Assembly: GCA_026421205.1 (NCBI GenBank)
Contig: JAPKBM010000014.1
Span: 1 to 46,952, forward strand
Length of the DNA: 46,952 nucleotides
Reading direction: 5' to 3'
DNA from: Planctomycetota bacterium
GTDB taxonomy: Bacteria > Planctomycetota > UBA1135
Every line of letters starts with the position of its first letter. Within the stretch, counting starts at the first letter, position 1. Shown here one piece after another: positions 1 through 7,512 of this stretch. The translations under genes and the position numbers were made by a program. Under the pieces are notes generated by a model. The model made no database searches and was not told the DNA's origin. It saw nothing but the letters and a program-made list of their open reading frames with translations.

Positions 1-44
1 CGACAAGCTGGGGGTCACAGGTTCAAGCCCTGTAACGCCCACCA
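1..44 (+). tRNA. tRNA, 3' part only (isotype uncertain, possibly Val-GAC)
   Basis: This is the 3' part of a tRNA cut by the window edge. The T stem pairs ACAGG (17-21) with CCTGT (29-33) around the loop TTCAAGC. The 3' acceptor strand AACGCCC (34-40) is followed by discriminator A and an encoded CCA (42-44), so the missing 5' end should read about GGGCGTT. With a 5-base variable region (GGGTC) the anticodon would be GAC (2-4), and the acceptor fits a valine tRNA. The base in front would then be C instead of the near-invariant U33, so the isotype stays open. It is not the tmRNA end, which needs U at the base that is C here. Confidence 0.85.
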
Positions 45-77
45 ACCGGTTTCTTAAACGTTTCAGCACTCGACACG

Positions 78-83
78 TATCCT
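78..83 (+). promoter_or_regulatory. candidate -10 (TATCCT) for htrA, leaderless geometry
   Basis: TATCCT lies exactly six bases before the ATG at 90, which would place the transcription start on the A of the start codon. No Shine-Dalgarno-like sequence precedes that ATG. The same TANNNT-N6-ATG spacing recurs at tmk and at 13642. No convincing -35 is seen, and read-through from the tRNA gene is also possible. Confidence 0.35.
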
Positions 84-89
84 TTGCTG

Positions 90-1445
90 ATGCTTCTCGT
101 CTCCCTCCTTGCCATGGTCGCACAGCTGGTGCCTTCGCAACCGGCAGAGACTCTAGGAAACCGATGGACCTCGGAAGCGCTGGTCTATCGGTTGGCTGGC
201 CCCAGTGTAGTCAGTGTCTATGTCTCCATAGAGAAACGCAGCCGGCGTGGGAACGGGGTCATCCGAACGGAACAAGTTAACGTCGGCCAAGGCACGGGGG
301 TCGTCATTGATTCCCGCGGTTTAGTCATCACTAATGCTCACGTTGTTGCCCCAAAGGTACAGGGCTTGCCTGCATCGACGATGACGGTAGAGGTTGCTTT
401 TGCAGATGAGTTTGGAGGGGGCATGTACCGGGCAGATCTGTTGTCGATTGACCGTGATCAGGATTTAGCTTTGTTGAAAATTAAGTCCGAAAAGGTCTTT
501 CCTGCAGTGGTGCTTGGGAGCAGCAAAGATGTCATCATCGGAGAAAAGGTGATTGCGATTGGCGCGCCGTACGGAAATTCTCATTCCATTACTTCTGGAA
601 TCCTGTCAGGGAATCATCGAAAGGTCACGGTCAGTCTCCAGCGCGGCGTTCAAACTTTTGTGGACCTGTTGCAAACGGACGCGGCCATTAACCCCGGCAA
701 TTCAGGAGGCCCACTCCTCGACATCTACGGCCGCTTAATTGGGATTAATGTGGCTACCAATGAGAACGCGGATGGTTTGGGGTTTGCCATCCCTGTAGAT
801 AGGGTTCGGGAAACATTATCTGAATCGCTGTTGGATTTTGGAAAGTCACTTCGGTACTGGATGGATGTCAGTTTTGAAGAGAAAGATGAAACCCTTTTTG
901 TTCAAGCTTTGCACCCTCGTGGTCCTGCGCAACGGGCCGGAGTCCGCGTGGGCGATCAGCTGCGAGAAATTCAGGGCAAAAAGCTTACGGGGATGGAGGA
1001 GCTTTCTGCCTTCATGGTGAGTCAGCAGGCAGGCAATCGGATGGAACTAGAATTGCTTCGTGACGGAGAAAAAAGAGTCCTCTCTTTCACCCTTCTTCCG
1101 CCAGAGAGTCGAGACAGTTTTGCTTTCCTCGGTTTTGGAACGGTGCAGGATCGAATTCGCTTGCAGAGTCGTTTTGGATTTCGCACACAAGTTGTGTTGC
1201 GCGTTGCCGAGGTCTACCCAGATTCCCCCGCGCAAGAATTAGGACTGCTCGCCGACGACATCGTGATTGCCGTTCGCTTAGATGCCACGCAAGGCCGCGA
1301 TGGCTGGGTGCAAGTCCGTAGCCAGGAGGAACTCCTTGCTTTGATGCGCTCCCCGAGCTTTCGAAATGACGCCGAAAATATTTGGATTATCCGAGACGAG
1401 GAATCGTTCTACGGAGAATTCTCAACCGACGCGACCGTCTTCTGA
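90..1445 (+). CDS. HtrA/Deg-family serine protease with two PDZ domains
   Basis: Periplasmic or envelope trypsin-like protease of the DegP/HtrA family, which degrades or refolds damaged exported proteins. Counted from the ATG at 90 the N-terminus MLLVSLLAMVAQLVP is a hydrophobic signal segment; an in-frame TTG at 84 is the alternative start. The catalytic triad is visible as His84 (TNAHVV), Asp125 (DQDLALLK) and Ser205 (GNSGGP). A first PDZ domain follows at about 255-335 (LHPRGPAQRAGVRVGDQL) and a second, more divergent PDZ-like domain at about 340-430 (VYPDSPAQELGLLADDI). The length of 451 residues is usual for a two-PDZ member. It stands alone behind a tRNA gene, and its 3' end overlaps the convergent epimerase gene by 37 bases. 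The family call is secure; the choice between degP, degQ and degS types is not. Confidence 0.93.
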   Translation: MLLVSLLAMVAQLVPSQPAETLGNRWTSEALVYRLAGPSVVSVYVSIEKRSRRGNGVIRTEQVNVGQGTGVVIDSRGLVITNAHVVAPKVQGLPASTMTVEVAFADEFGGGMYRADLLSIDRDQDLALLKIKSEKVFPAVVLGSSKDVIIGEKVIAIGAPYGNSHSITSGILSGNHRKVTVSLQRGVQTFVDLLQTDAAINPGNSGGPLLDIYGRLIGINVATNENADGLGFAIPVDRVRETLSESLLDFGKSLRYWMDVSFEEKDETLFVQALHPRGPAQRAGVRVGDQLREIQGKKLTGMEELSAFMVSQQAGNRMELELLRDGEKRVLSFTLLPPESRDSFAFLGFGTVQDRIRLQSRFGFRTQVVLRVAEVYPDSPAQELGLLADDIVIAVRLDATQGRDGWVQVRSQEELLALMRSPSFRNDAENIWIIRDEESFYGEFSTDATVF

Positions 1446-2347
1446 AAACCTTCGGGCAGGGAAACGCTTGGTTCAAAACCTAATATGGATTTTGCTTTTT
1501 GGATATCCGCAACCGAATGTAAGACATCCCCCGCTCGTGCTGTAAGAAACACTGGAGAGATTTCGGGGACCTGGGCTGCCTCGCAAATCATGCTCCAAAG
1601 CTCAAGGAGATTCGTTTGCTCCCCGCGGCCGATATTGAGGATGGGTGTGGTCTCGCTGACAGCGACTTCCGCGGCAAGAAGATTCGCTTGAGTTACATCA
1701 CTGACATAAACGAAATCTCTGGTTTGGAGGCCGTCTCCGAAAATCGTTGGCAGTTTTTTTTCTAAGGCCCCTTTAATAAAGAGAGAGATTACTCCGGAAT
1801 ACGGCGAAGACGGATCTTGGCGTGGCCCAAATACGTTGAAGTAGCGGAGGCACACGGCGCTGAGGTCGGAATCTACGCAGGCCTTTTGAAGAGCCTGTTC
1901 GCCAAGCACCTTGTGCTCCGCATAGGGAGAAAGCGGCTCCTGTGGCATGTCCTCTCGCTTTGGGATGGTAGGGTCATTCCCGTAAAGTGCCGACGTGGAC
2001 GAAAAAACAATACGTCGGACTCCTGATGCTTTAGCAGCTTCAATTAAAGAAAGCGTAGTTTGGTGGTTGGCTTGGTAAGCCAGTTCTGGGTTTTCAATAC
2101 TCCATGGAACGCTGGGGCGGGCGGCAAGATGAAAGACGCGCTCCACGCCTTGGCAGGCTTTGTGTGCCGCAGCATGGTCGGCCAAGTCACTTTCCAAGAA
2201 ATCGATGTCCAGCCCTTCGATGTTCTTCTTGTAACCCGTCAACAGGTTGTCGATGACACGGACTTGACGACCTTGCTCCAAAAGCGCACGAACGACATGC
2301 GAGCCAATGAACCCAGCTCCCCCGGTAACAAGGTCGAAACTACTCAT
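1409..2347 (-). CDS. NAD-dependent sugar epimerase (UDP-hexose 4-epimerase-like)
   Basis: Short-chain dehydrogenase/reductase of the extended NAD-dependent epimerase family, probably acting on a UDP-hexose or UDP-HexNAc in the cytoplasm. The 312-residue protein opens with the Rossmann motif TGGAGFIGS (8-16). It has the substrate-side Ser near 117 (SSTSALYG) and the catalytic Tyr142-x3-Lys146 pair (PYAEHK). NVFGPRQDP and FVYVSDV match GalE/WbpP-type 4-epimerases. Its ATG overlaps the glmS stop as ATGA, so it is translationally coupled to a GlcN-6-P-forming enzyme and lies two genes from UDP-xylose synthase. This supports a role in supplying sugar nucleotides for polysaccharide. The exact substrate cannot be read from sequence. 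The 3' end runs 37 bases into htrA on the other strand. Confidence 0.88.
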   Translation of the reverse strand: MSSFDLVTGGAGFIGSHVVRALLEQGRQVRVIDNLLTGYKKNIEGLDIDFLESDLADHAAAHKACQGVERVFHLAARPSVPWSIENPELAYQANHQTTLSLIEAAKASGVRRIVFSSTSALYGNDPTIPKREDMPQEPLSPYAEHKVLGEQALQKACVDSDLSAVCLRYFNVFGPRQDPSSPYSGVISLFIKGALEKKLPTIFGDGLQTRDFVYVSDVTQANLLAAEVAVSETTPILNIGRGEQTNLLELWSMICEAAQVPEISPVFLTARAGDVLHSVADIQKAKSILGFEPSVSLPEGFQKTVASVENSP

Positions 2348-4197
2348 TCCACCGTGACCGACTTCGCTAAGTTGCGGGGCTGATCAATGTCTCTTCCAAG
2401 TTTGAGTGCGACTTGATAGGCGAGCTGTTGAAGTGGAATGATGTTTACCAGAGGCGAAAGGAGTTCAGGGACTTCGGGTACGGCCAAGAAATAGTCTGCT
2501 TGGTTTGCAATTCTCTGATCCCCCGCCACGCCGATGGCCACTACTTTGCCCGCGCGCGCACGGACTTCCTCCATGTTGGAAATCATTTTCTCATACGTCC
2601 GCCCGGGGGTAGCAATAGCAACCACGGGAAAGTCTTCAGAAATCAAAGCGATGGGGCCATGCTTCATCTCACCGGCAGGGTAGCCTTCAGCATGAATGTA
2701 AGAGATTTCCTTGAGCTTGAGTGCTCCTTCAAGGGCTAAGGGGAAGTGGAACCCGCGCCCAAGAAAAAGACAGGAGGAAACCTGGGCTAGGAAGTCGGCG
2801 GCCTTTTGAATACGCTCAGCAGCTTCAGAGCTAAAGAGGACGTCTAGCTTCGGCCTCAGGGCCCGGAGGTCGTGAATGAGTTCCTGTCCCTGCTCTTTGG
2901 AAAGTTTTTCGCGTGCGCGGCCAAAGCGAATGGCGAGTAAGTAAAGTGCGGTGAGCTGTCCGAAAAACGCTTTGGTGGACGCAACGCCCACTTCGGGCCC
3001 GCAGTGAGTCAGGATGAGGTGGTCAGCCTCGCGTGCCAAGGTGGACCCCATGACGTTACAAATGCCAAGGACCTGCCCTCCACGTTTTTGCACCTCGCGC
3101 ATGGCCCGAAGCGAGTCCGCGGTCTCGCCAGACTGAGACAGGATAACGGTGAGCGTTTGCCCCTCTTCTAGATTTGGGCTGTAAAGAAATTCACTGGCAT
3201 TCAATGTTTCTCCGGGAACAGCAGAAAGTTCCGCAACCATTTGTTGGCCCAGGAGGGCACTATGCAGGGATGTGCCCATGGCCATAAATCGAATCCGTTG
3301 GATGGATTGAATGGTGGCATCAGTAAATCCGAACTCCTTCTCAAAGTGAACGTCTCCCGTGAGGTCGTGGCAACGATCGAATGCGGTTCTTGCAAGAACG
3401 TCGGGCTGCTCCTCAATTTCCTTCAGCATGAAGTGTGGGTAGCCCCCTTTTTCTGCCTGCTCGGGGGTCCAGTCACAGCGGATTGCCGTTCTTTCAATAC
3501 GTACTCCCTCTGCGTTGAAGAGCTCCACATTTTTCGGGCGAAGAACGGCAGTTTCTCCGTTTTCAAGAACCAAAAAATCACGCGTTAAGTGCAGAAGAGC
3601 CGGCATATCCGAAGCCGCAAAAGATCCTTCTTCGCTCAGTCCTACGACCAGGGGGGAATCCATGCGCGCCACAATGAGCAAGTCCGGTGTTTTAGCCGAA
3701 AGAACCACAATAGCATAGGCCCCATGCACTTCTTTGAGTGCGGCTCGTACAGCATCATGAAGTTCCTCCTTTCCATTTTTTTGATGCCAAGCAATTAAAT
3801 TAACGAGAACTTCGGTGTCCGTATCGGAAAAGAATTGATGGCCGCGCTCTTGGAGATCTGCGCGTAATTCAGCATAGTTTTCAATGATACCGTTGTGGAC
3901 AAGGACGATTTTCTTTTCATCATCCATGTGGGGATGCGCATTCCGCGTGGCAGGCGGCCCGTGCGTAGCCCAACGCGTATGCGCCACGGCGGTCGGCGTG
4001 TCGGGGAGTGCGTTGTTGGCGAGCTCTTGCTCTAACGCCGAAATCTTTCCGACTTGGCGCCGCAAGTGCAAAGAGTCTTCAGCAGGAGCTGCAATTCCCG
4101 CAGAGTCATAGCCACGGTATTCCAAAGTTCTCAAGCCATGAAGGACGTCGGGGATGACATTCCCCCCGGTCGTCACGGCTGCCACGATGCCACACAT
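2344..4197 (-). CDS. glmS: glutamine--fructose-6-phosphate aminotransferase
   Basis: Converts fructose-6-phosphate and glutamine to glucosamine-6-phosphate, the first committed step to UDP-GlcNAc for peptidoglycan and surface glycans. The 617-residue protein starts MCGIVAAV, so Cys2 becomes the N-terminal nucleophile of the class II glutamine amidotransferase domain (about 1-240). HTRWATHG and HNGIIENY are typical of that domain. Two SIS sugar-isomerase domains follow (about 290-430 with MGTSLHS and LSQSGETADS, and 460-600). The C-terminus ends in the family signature PRNLAKSVTVE, with the ring-opening lysine. Its ATG shares one base with the upstream uxs stop (TAATG) and its stop overlaps the next gene as ATGA. 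No glmS ribozyme can fit, because there is no leader between the genes. Confidence 0.97.
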   Translation of the reverse strand: MCGIVAAVTTGGNVIPDVLHGLRTLEYRGYDSAGIAAPAEDSLHLRRQVGKISALEQELANNALPDTPTAVAHTRWATHGPPATRNAHPHMDDEKKIVLVHNGIIENYAELRADLQERGHQFFSDTDTEVLVNLIAWHQKNGKEELHDAVRAALKEVHGAYAIVVLSAKTPDLLIVARMDSPLVVGLSEEGSFAASDMPALLHLTRDFLVLENGETAVLRPKNVELFNAEGVRIERTAIRCDWTPEQAEKGGYPHFMLKEIEEQPDVLARTAFDRCHDLTGDVHFEKEFGFTDATIQSIQRIRFMAMGTSLHSALLGQQMVAELSAVPGETLNASEFLYSPNLEEGQTLTVILSQSGETADSLRAMREVQKRGGQVLGICNVMGSTLAREADHLILTHCGPEVGVASTKAFFGQLTALYLLAIRFGRAREKLSKEQGQELIHDLRALRPKLDVLFSSEAAERIQKAADFLAQVSSCLFLGRGFHFPLALEGALKLKEISYIHAEGYPAGEMKHGPIALISEDFPVVAIATPGRTYEKMISNMEEVRARAGKVVAIGVAGDQRIANQADYFLAVPEVPELLSPLVNIIPLQQLAYQVALKLGRDIDQPRNLAKSVTVE

Positions 4198-5144
4198 TAT
4201 TGACGCTCTTCGGCAACGCGCCCCTTGAAATAATCAAGGCACTTTTGAATCCCCTCTTCCAGCTCAACTTTTGGCGTCCAGGCTAAAAGGCTCTTTGCCT
4301 TGGTGATGTCGGGCTGGCGCACTTTGGGGTCGTCTTCCGGTAAGGGAAGATGGGTGATGGGCATGGAAGATCCGACAGCCTCTTGAACTTTTTCTGCGAA
4401 TTCCAAGATTGACATTTCTCGAGGGTTTCCGATGTTCGTTGGAAAGACTTCCTCGCTTTGAAACAATTGGTAAATGCCGTTCACTAGATCGTCCACGTAA
4501 CAAAAAGAGCGTGTTTGGGAGCCGTCTCCGAAAACAGAAAGAGGCTGCCCTCGTAAGGCCTGCCCGATAAAAGCAGGTAAAACCCGCCCGTCATCCAAAC
4601 GCATGCGTGGGCCGTAAGTGTTAAAGATCCGCACAATGCGCGTTTCCACGCCGTGATGTCGGTGGTAGGACATCGTGAGGGCTTCGGCGAAACGCTTGGC
4701 TTCGTCGTAGCAGCCTCGGGGGCCGACGGGATTCACGTTTCCGTAATAACTCTCTGGCTGAGGATGTACCAACGGATCTCCATAGCATTCCGAAGTACTG
4801 GCCAAAATAAACCGGGCGTTTTTTGAAAGTGCTAAGCCTAAGCAATTATGCGTGCCCAACGCCCCCACCTTCATCGTTTGAATGGGGATTTGAAGGTAAT
4901 CAATGGGAGACGCTGGCGAAGCAAAATGAAAGATGCCGTCCAATTCTCCAGGGAAGGAAATGAACTGCGTGACGTCATGGTGAACAAAAGAAAAACCTGG
5001 GTCCTTTTCGAGTTCAGTTAAATTCCGACGGTCCCCCGTAATGAAGTTGTCCATGCCGACGACTTCCCAGCCTTCGTTGAGAAGATGGGTGCAAAGATGG
5101 GAGCCGAGAAAACCGGCCGCCCCCGTAACAAGAGCTCTAGGCAT
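4197..5144 (-). CDS. UDP-glucuronate decarboxylase (UDP-xylose synthase)
   Basis: Extended SDR enzyme that oxidatively decarboxylates UDP-glucuronate to UDP-xylose. I start it at the ATG at 5144, giving 315 residues beginning [15 protein letters not shown], because that places the NAD-binding loop at the N-terminus; the open frame extends 18 codons further with no support. Diagnostic UXS signatures are STSECYGDP, the [16 protein letters not shown] block with the catalytic Tyr and Lys, and [10 protein letters not shown]. Its start overlaps the accC stop by eight bases (ATGCCTAG), and its stop shares one base with the glmS ATG. With glmS and the 4-epimerase it makes a nucleotide-sugar block, suggesting a xylose-containing or xylose-derived surface glycan. 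Confidence 0.92.
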   Translation of the reverse strand: MPRALVTGAAGFLGSHLCTHLLNEGWEVVGMDNFITGDRRNLTELEKDPGFSFVHHDVTQFISFPGELDGIFHFASPASPIDYLQIPIQTMKVGALGTHNCLGLALSKNARFILASTSECYGDPLVHPQPESYYGNVNPVGPRGCYDEAKRFAEALTMSYHRHHGVETRIVRIFNTYGPRMRLDDGRVLPAFIGQALRGQPLSVFGDGSQTRSFCYVDDLVNGIYQLFQSEEVFPTNIGNPREMSILEFAEKVQEAVGSSMPITHLPLPEDDPKVRQPDITKAKSLLAWTPKVELEEGIQKCLDYFKGRVAEERQ

Positions 5145-6495
5145 GATGGTCGTGAAGGAATTTTTCGAGGAAACTCGTGTCAAAATTACCCGAGGCAAAA
5201 TCGGCGTTGTCTAAAATGGCGCGCTGAAGTTGGGAAGTGTTGGCAAGCCCACGGCCTTTGATTTGCAGCTCTTGCAGAGCTCGTTTGGCAATCCGGAAAG
5301 CCTCCGGGCGATCTTTGCCGTGCACAATAAGCTTCGCAATCATGCTGTCGTAGTGTTGTGGAATGGTGTAACCCGCCGTGATGTGCGTGTCCATCCGCAC
5401 TCCGCGTCCGCCGGGAAGTACAAGGTGGTCAATCTTCCCTGGCGTGGGACAAAACCCTCGTTCTGGGTTTTCTGCGTTGATGCGGAATTCCATAGCATGG
5501 CCTTTGATTTTCACATCATCTTGAGTGAAGTCCAAGTTCTGGCCCGCGGCGATTTTGATTTGCCACTGTACTAAGTCAATCCCCGTGACACACTCGGTCA
5601 CCGGGTGCTCCACCTGAATCCGCGCGTTCAGTTCCATGAAGTAGAAATCTCCATGTTTGTCCAAGAGAAACTCCACCGTGCCTGCGTTCCGGTATCCCGA
5701 TGCCTCACAATAGGCAACCGCTGCATCGCCAATTTTCCTTCGAAGCTCTGGGTCTAATGCGGGCGAGGGTGCCTCTTCCAAGAGTTTTTGGTGCCGCCGT
5801 TGGACGGAGCAGTCACGTTCACCGAGGTGGACGGTCTGTCCGTCGGCGCCGGCAAGAATTTGGATTTCAATATGCCTTGGGTTCTCGATGTACTTCTCTA
5901 AATAGACTTCATCGTTTGCAAAGGAAACGGCCGCTTCGGCCCTTGCTTGCGAAAATGCATTTCGAAGAGAAGGTTCATTGGAGGCCACGCGCATCCCCTT
6001 CCCGCCCCCGCCGGCCGAAGCTTTGACGATGACGGGGTAGCCGATTTCCTTCGCGATGACTGCCGCATCCTCCACACTGTCCACAATCCCTTCGGAGCCA
6101 GGAACAACGGGAACCCCGGCTGCCCTGGCCGTCTTTTTTGCCGTGGCCTTATCGCCACAGCTTTGGATGACCGAAGTGGGTGGTCCAATAAATTGAATCC
6201 CGCAGGTTTCACAGACTTCGGCGAAATGTGCATTCTCGGACAAGAAACCATAGCCCGGATGAATGGCTTCGGCATCGGTTACTTCGGCTGCACTGATGAT
6301 GCGGGAGATGTCAAGGTATGACTTTGCCGAAGGCGGTGGGCCAATGCAAACGGCTTCATCGGCCATTTCCAAATACGGCGCATTAGCATCGGCCGTGGAA
6401 TAAACCGCTACGGACTCAACACCTAACTCTCGCGCTGCGCGAATAATGCGCAATGCAATTTCTCCACGGTTGGCGATGAGGATGCGCCGAAACAT
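5137..6495 (-). CDS. accC: acetyl-CoA carboxylase, biotin carboxylase subunit
   Basis: ATP-grasp enzyme that carboxylates the biotin carried by AccB, using bicarbonate and ATP, as the first half-reaction of malonyl-CoA synthesis. The 452-residue protein begins [16 protein letters not shown], the classic start. It has the glycine-rich ATP lid [12 protein letters not shown], the [13 protein letters not shown] segment, the [11 protein letters not shown] loop, and the metal and catalytic block [15 protein letters not shown]. The C-terminal barrel-sandwich domain is complete. It starts three bases after accB, so the two subunits should be made together. Its last eight bases overlap the uxs start, which couples lipid precursor and sugar-nucleotide genes. 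Length and motifs are normal. Confidence 0.97.
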   Translation of the reverse strand: MFRRILIANRGEIALRIIRAARELGVESVAVYSTADANAPYLEMADEAVCIGPPPSAKSYLDISRIISAAEVTDAEAIHPGYGFLSENAHFAEVCETCGIQFIGPPTSVIQSCGDKATAKKTARAAGVPVVPGSEGIVDSVEDAAVIAKEIGYPVIVKASAGGGGKGMRVASNEPSLRNAFSQARAEAAVSFANDEVYLEKYIENPRHIEIQILAGADGQTVHLGERDCSVQRRHQKLLEEAPSPALDPELRRKIGDAAVAYCEASGYRNAGTVEFLLDKHGDFYFMELNARIQVEHPVTECVTGIDLVQWQIKIAAGQNLDFTQDDVKIKGHAMEFRINAENPERGFCPTPGKIDHLVLPGGRGVRMDTHITAGYTIPQHYDSMIAKLIVHGKDRPEAFRIAKRALQELQIKGRGLANTSQLQRAILDNADFASGNFDTSFLEKFLHDHHA

Positions 6496-6498
6496 GTT

Positions 6499-6939
6499 TT
6501 AGGCTTTACGGTATCGGAAAAGTGGCTGGTCGTACTCCACGGATTCTCCATCCTTTGCAAGGATTTCTAAGATTTCTCCGAAGGCTTCCGCGGGGATTTC
6601 ATTAAAGACTTTCATGGCCTCAATAATGCACAATACGGACTCTGGTTTGATGGAGTCGCCGACTTTGACAAAATTGTCAGAGTCAGGGTTTGGCTTCTGA
6701 TAAAACGTGCCGACCAACGGAGAAAGAAAGAGTTCTCCCTCGGGGGAGGCGGCGGGTTCCATTGCCGTTGGAGTGGGCGGTATTCCCACGGTCGGAATGG
6801 CCAGAGCACTTTGAACGACGGGAGTCCCTTGTGCTTTTCGCGACAAGTGAACTTTGACGTCGTCTTTTTCCCAAGTGAGTTCGGTTAAGCCACCCTCATC
6901 CATGAGGGCAAGAAGTTCTTGAATGATGCTGAGATCCAA
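6499..6939 (-). CDS. accB: acetyl-CoA carboxylase biotin carboxyl carrier protein
   Basis: Biotin carrier subunit of acetyl-CoA carboxylase. The open frame is longer, but the family N-terminus (DLSIIQELLALMDEGGLTEL) appears only after a TTG at 6939, which has GAGGA seven bases before it; I take that TTG as the start. This gives 146 residues, a normal AccB length. An alanine/proline linker (about 38-68) leads to the biotinyl domain (about 70-146). The biotinylation motif EAMK places the acceptor at Lys110, followed by VFNEIPA. It is followed three bases later by accC, the standard accBC order. Non-ATG starts recur in this window. Confidence 0.94.
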   Translation of the reverse strand: MDLSIIQELLALMDEGGLTELTWEKDDVKVHLSRKAQGTPVVQSALAIPTVGIPPTPTAMEPAASPEGELFLSPLVGTFYQKPNPDSDNFVKVGDSIKPESVLCIIEAMKVFNEIPAEAFGEILEILAKDGESVEYDQPLFRYRKA

Positions 6940-6971
6940 AATGTTTCCTCGGTTTGATGAAGAAGAAGTCC

Positions 6972-7457
6972 CTATTGTGCCGTCCACGGACCGGATTTTC
7001 CCCCGCTTTTCTGAAGAAGACGGGTTTCTTGGATGGAAATACCTTTCGACATGGCCTTGGTCATGTCGAAAATCGTAAGCGCGGCAAGAGAAGCTCCTAC
7101 CATTGCTTCCATTTCTACCCCCGTTTTCCCAGTCATTTTGCAAGTGCATTGAATCTCCAGGACGTTCTCGTTGGTGTGGGGAATCATGCGGACCTCCACA
7201 GTGTCCAGTGCGAGAGGGTGGCACATGGGGATGAGGTCGGCGGTGCGCTTAGCCGCCTGAATTCCTGCAATCCGCGCGACTTCGATGACCGCACCTTTTG
7301 GTAGATCGCCATCCATTACGCGTGCTAGGAGGCCTTCGGGGAAGAGAACCTGTGCGCTGGCCGTGGCCTGCCGAGGGGTTTCTTCTTTTCCGCCGACGTC
7401 CACCATGACGGCGCGGCCCTGGGAATCCACATGGGAGAGAGGGGAAGATTGACTCAT
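6972..7457 (-). CDS. moaC: cyclic pyranopterin monophosphate synthase
   Basis: Acts in molybdenum cofactor synthesis, converting the MoaA product into cyclic pyranopterin monophosphate. I start at the ATG at 7457 (MSQSSPLSHVD), which gives 161 residues, the usual MoaC length; the frame stays open 26 codons upstream without support. Conserved blocks are the early MVDVGGKEETPRQA, PMCHPLAL, KTGVEMEAM and the lysine-rich FDMTKAMSKG near the C-terminus. It heads the minus-strand block that continues with accB 32 bases later. The link to fatty-acid and sugar genes is probably organisational. No other moa or moe gene is in the window. Confidence 0.95.
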   Translation of the reverse strand: MSQSSPLSHVDSQGRAVMVDVGGKEETPRQATASAQVLFPEGLLARVMDGDLPKGAVIEVARIAGIQAAKRTADLIPMCHPLALDTVEVRMIPHTNENVLEIQCTCKMTGKTGVEMEAMVGASLAALTIFDMTKAMSKGISIQETRLLQKSGGKSGPWTAQ

Positions 7458-7498
7458 GATTCTGTGAGGTAGCCGTAGGAGAGGGAGCAACCTTGCGT

Positions 7499-7505
7499 TA
7501 TTGTA
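7499..7505. promoter_or_regulatory. overlapping divergent -10 hexamers, moaC (-) and S41 protease (+)
   Basis: The 55-base gap between the moaC and protease starts contains TTATTGTAA. It reads TATTGT (7499-7504) as a -10 toward the plus-strand gene and TACAAT (7500-7505) as a -10 toward moaC. The plus-strand hexamer ends eight bases before the protease ATG, so its leader would be one or two bases. The moaC leader would be about 40 bases. No good -35 is visible in either direction. Confidence 0.35.
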
Positions 7506-7512
7506 AGAAAAG

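Noticed and set aside
1-44. 3' end of tmRNA
   Set aside because: tmRNA needs the G-U pair of the alanine acceptor; the base at that position is C, and there is no tmRNA-type sequence before the T arm.
4190-4205. glmS ribozyme/riboswitch
   Set aside because: The glmS start shares a base with the uxs stop, so no untranslated leader exists.
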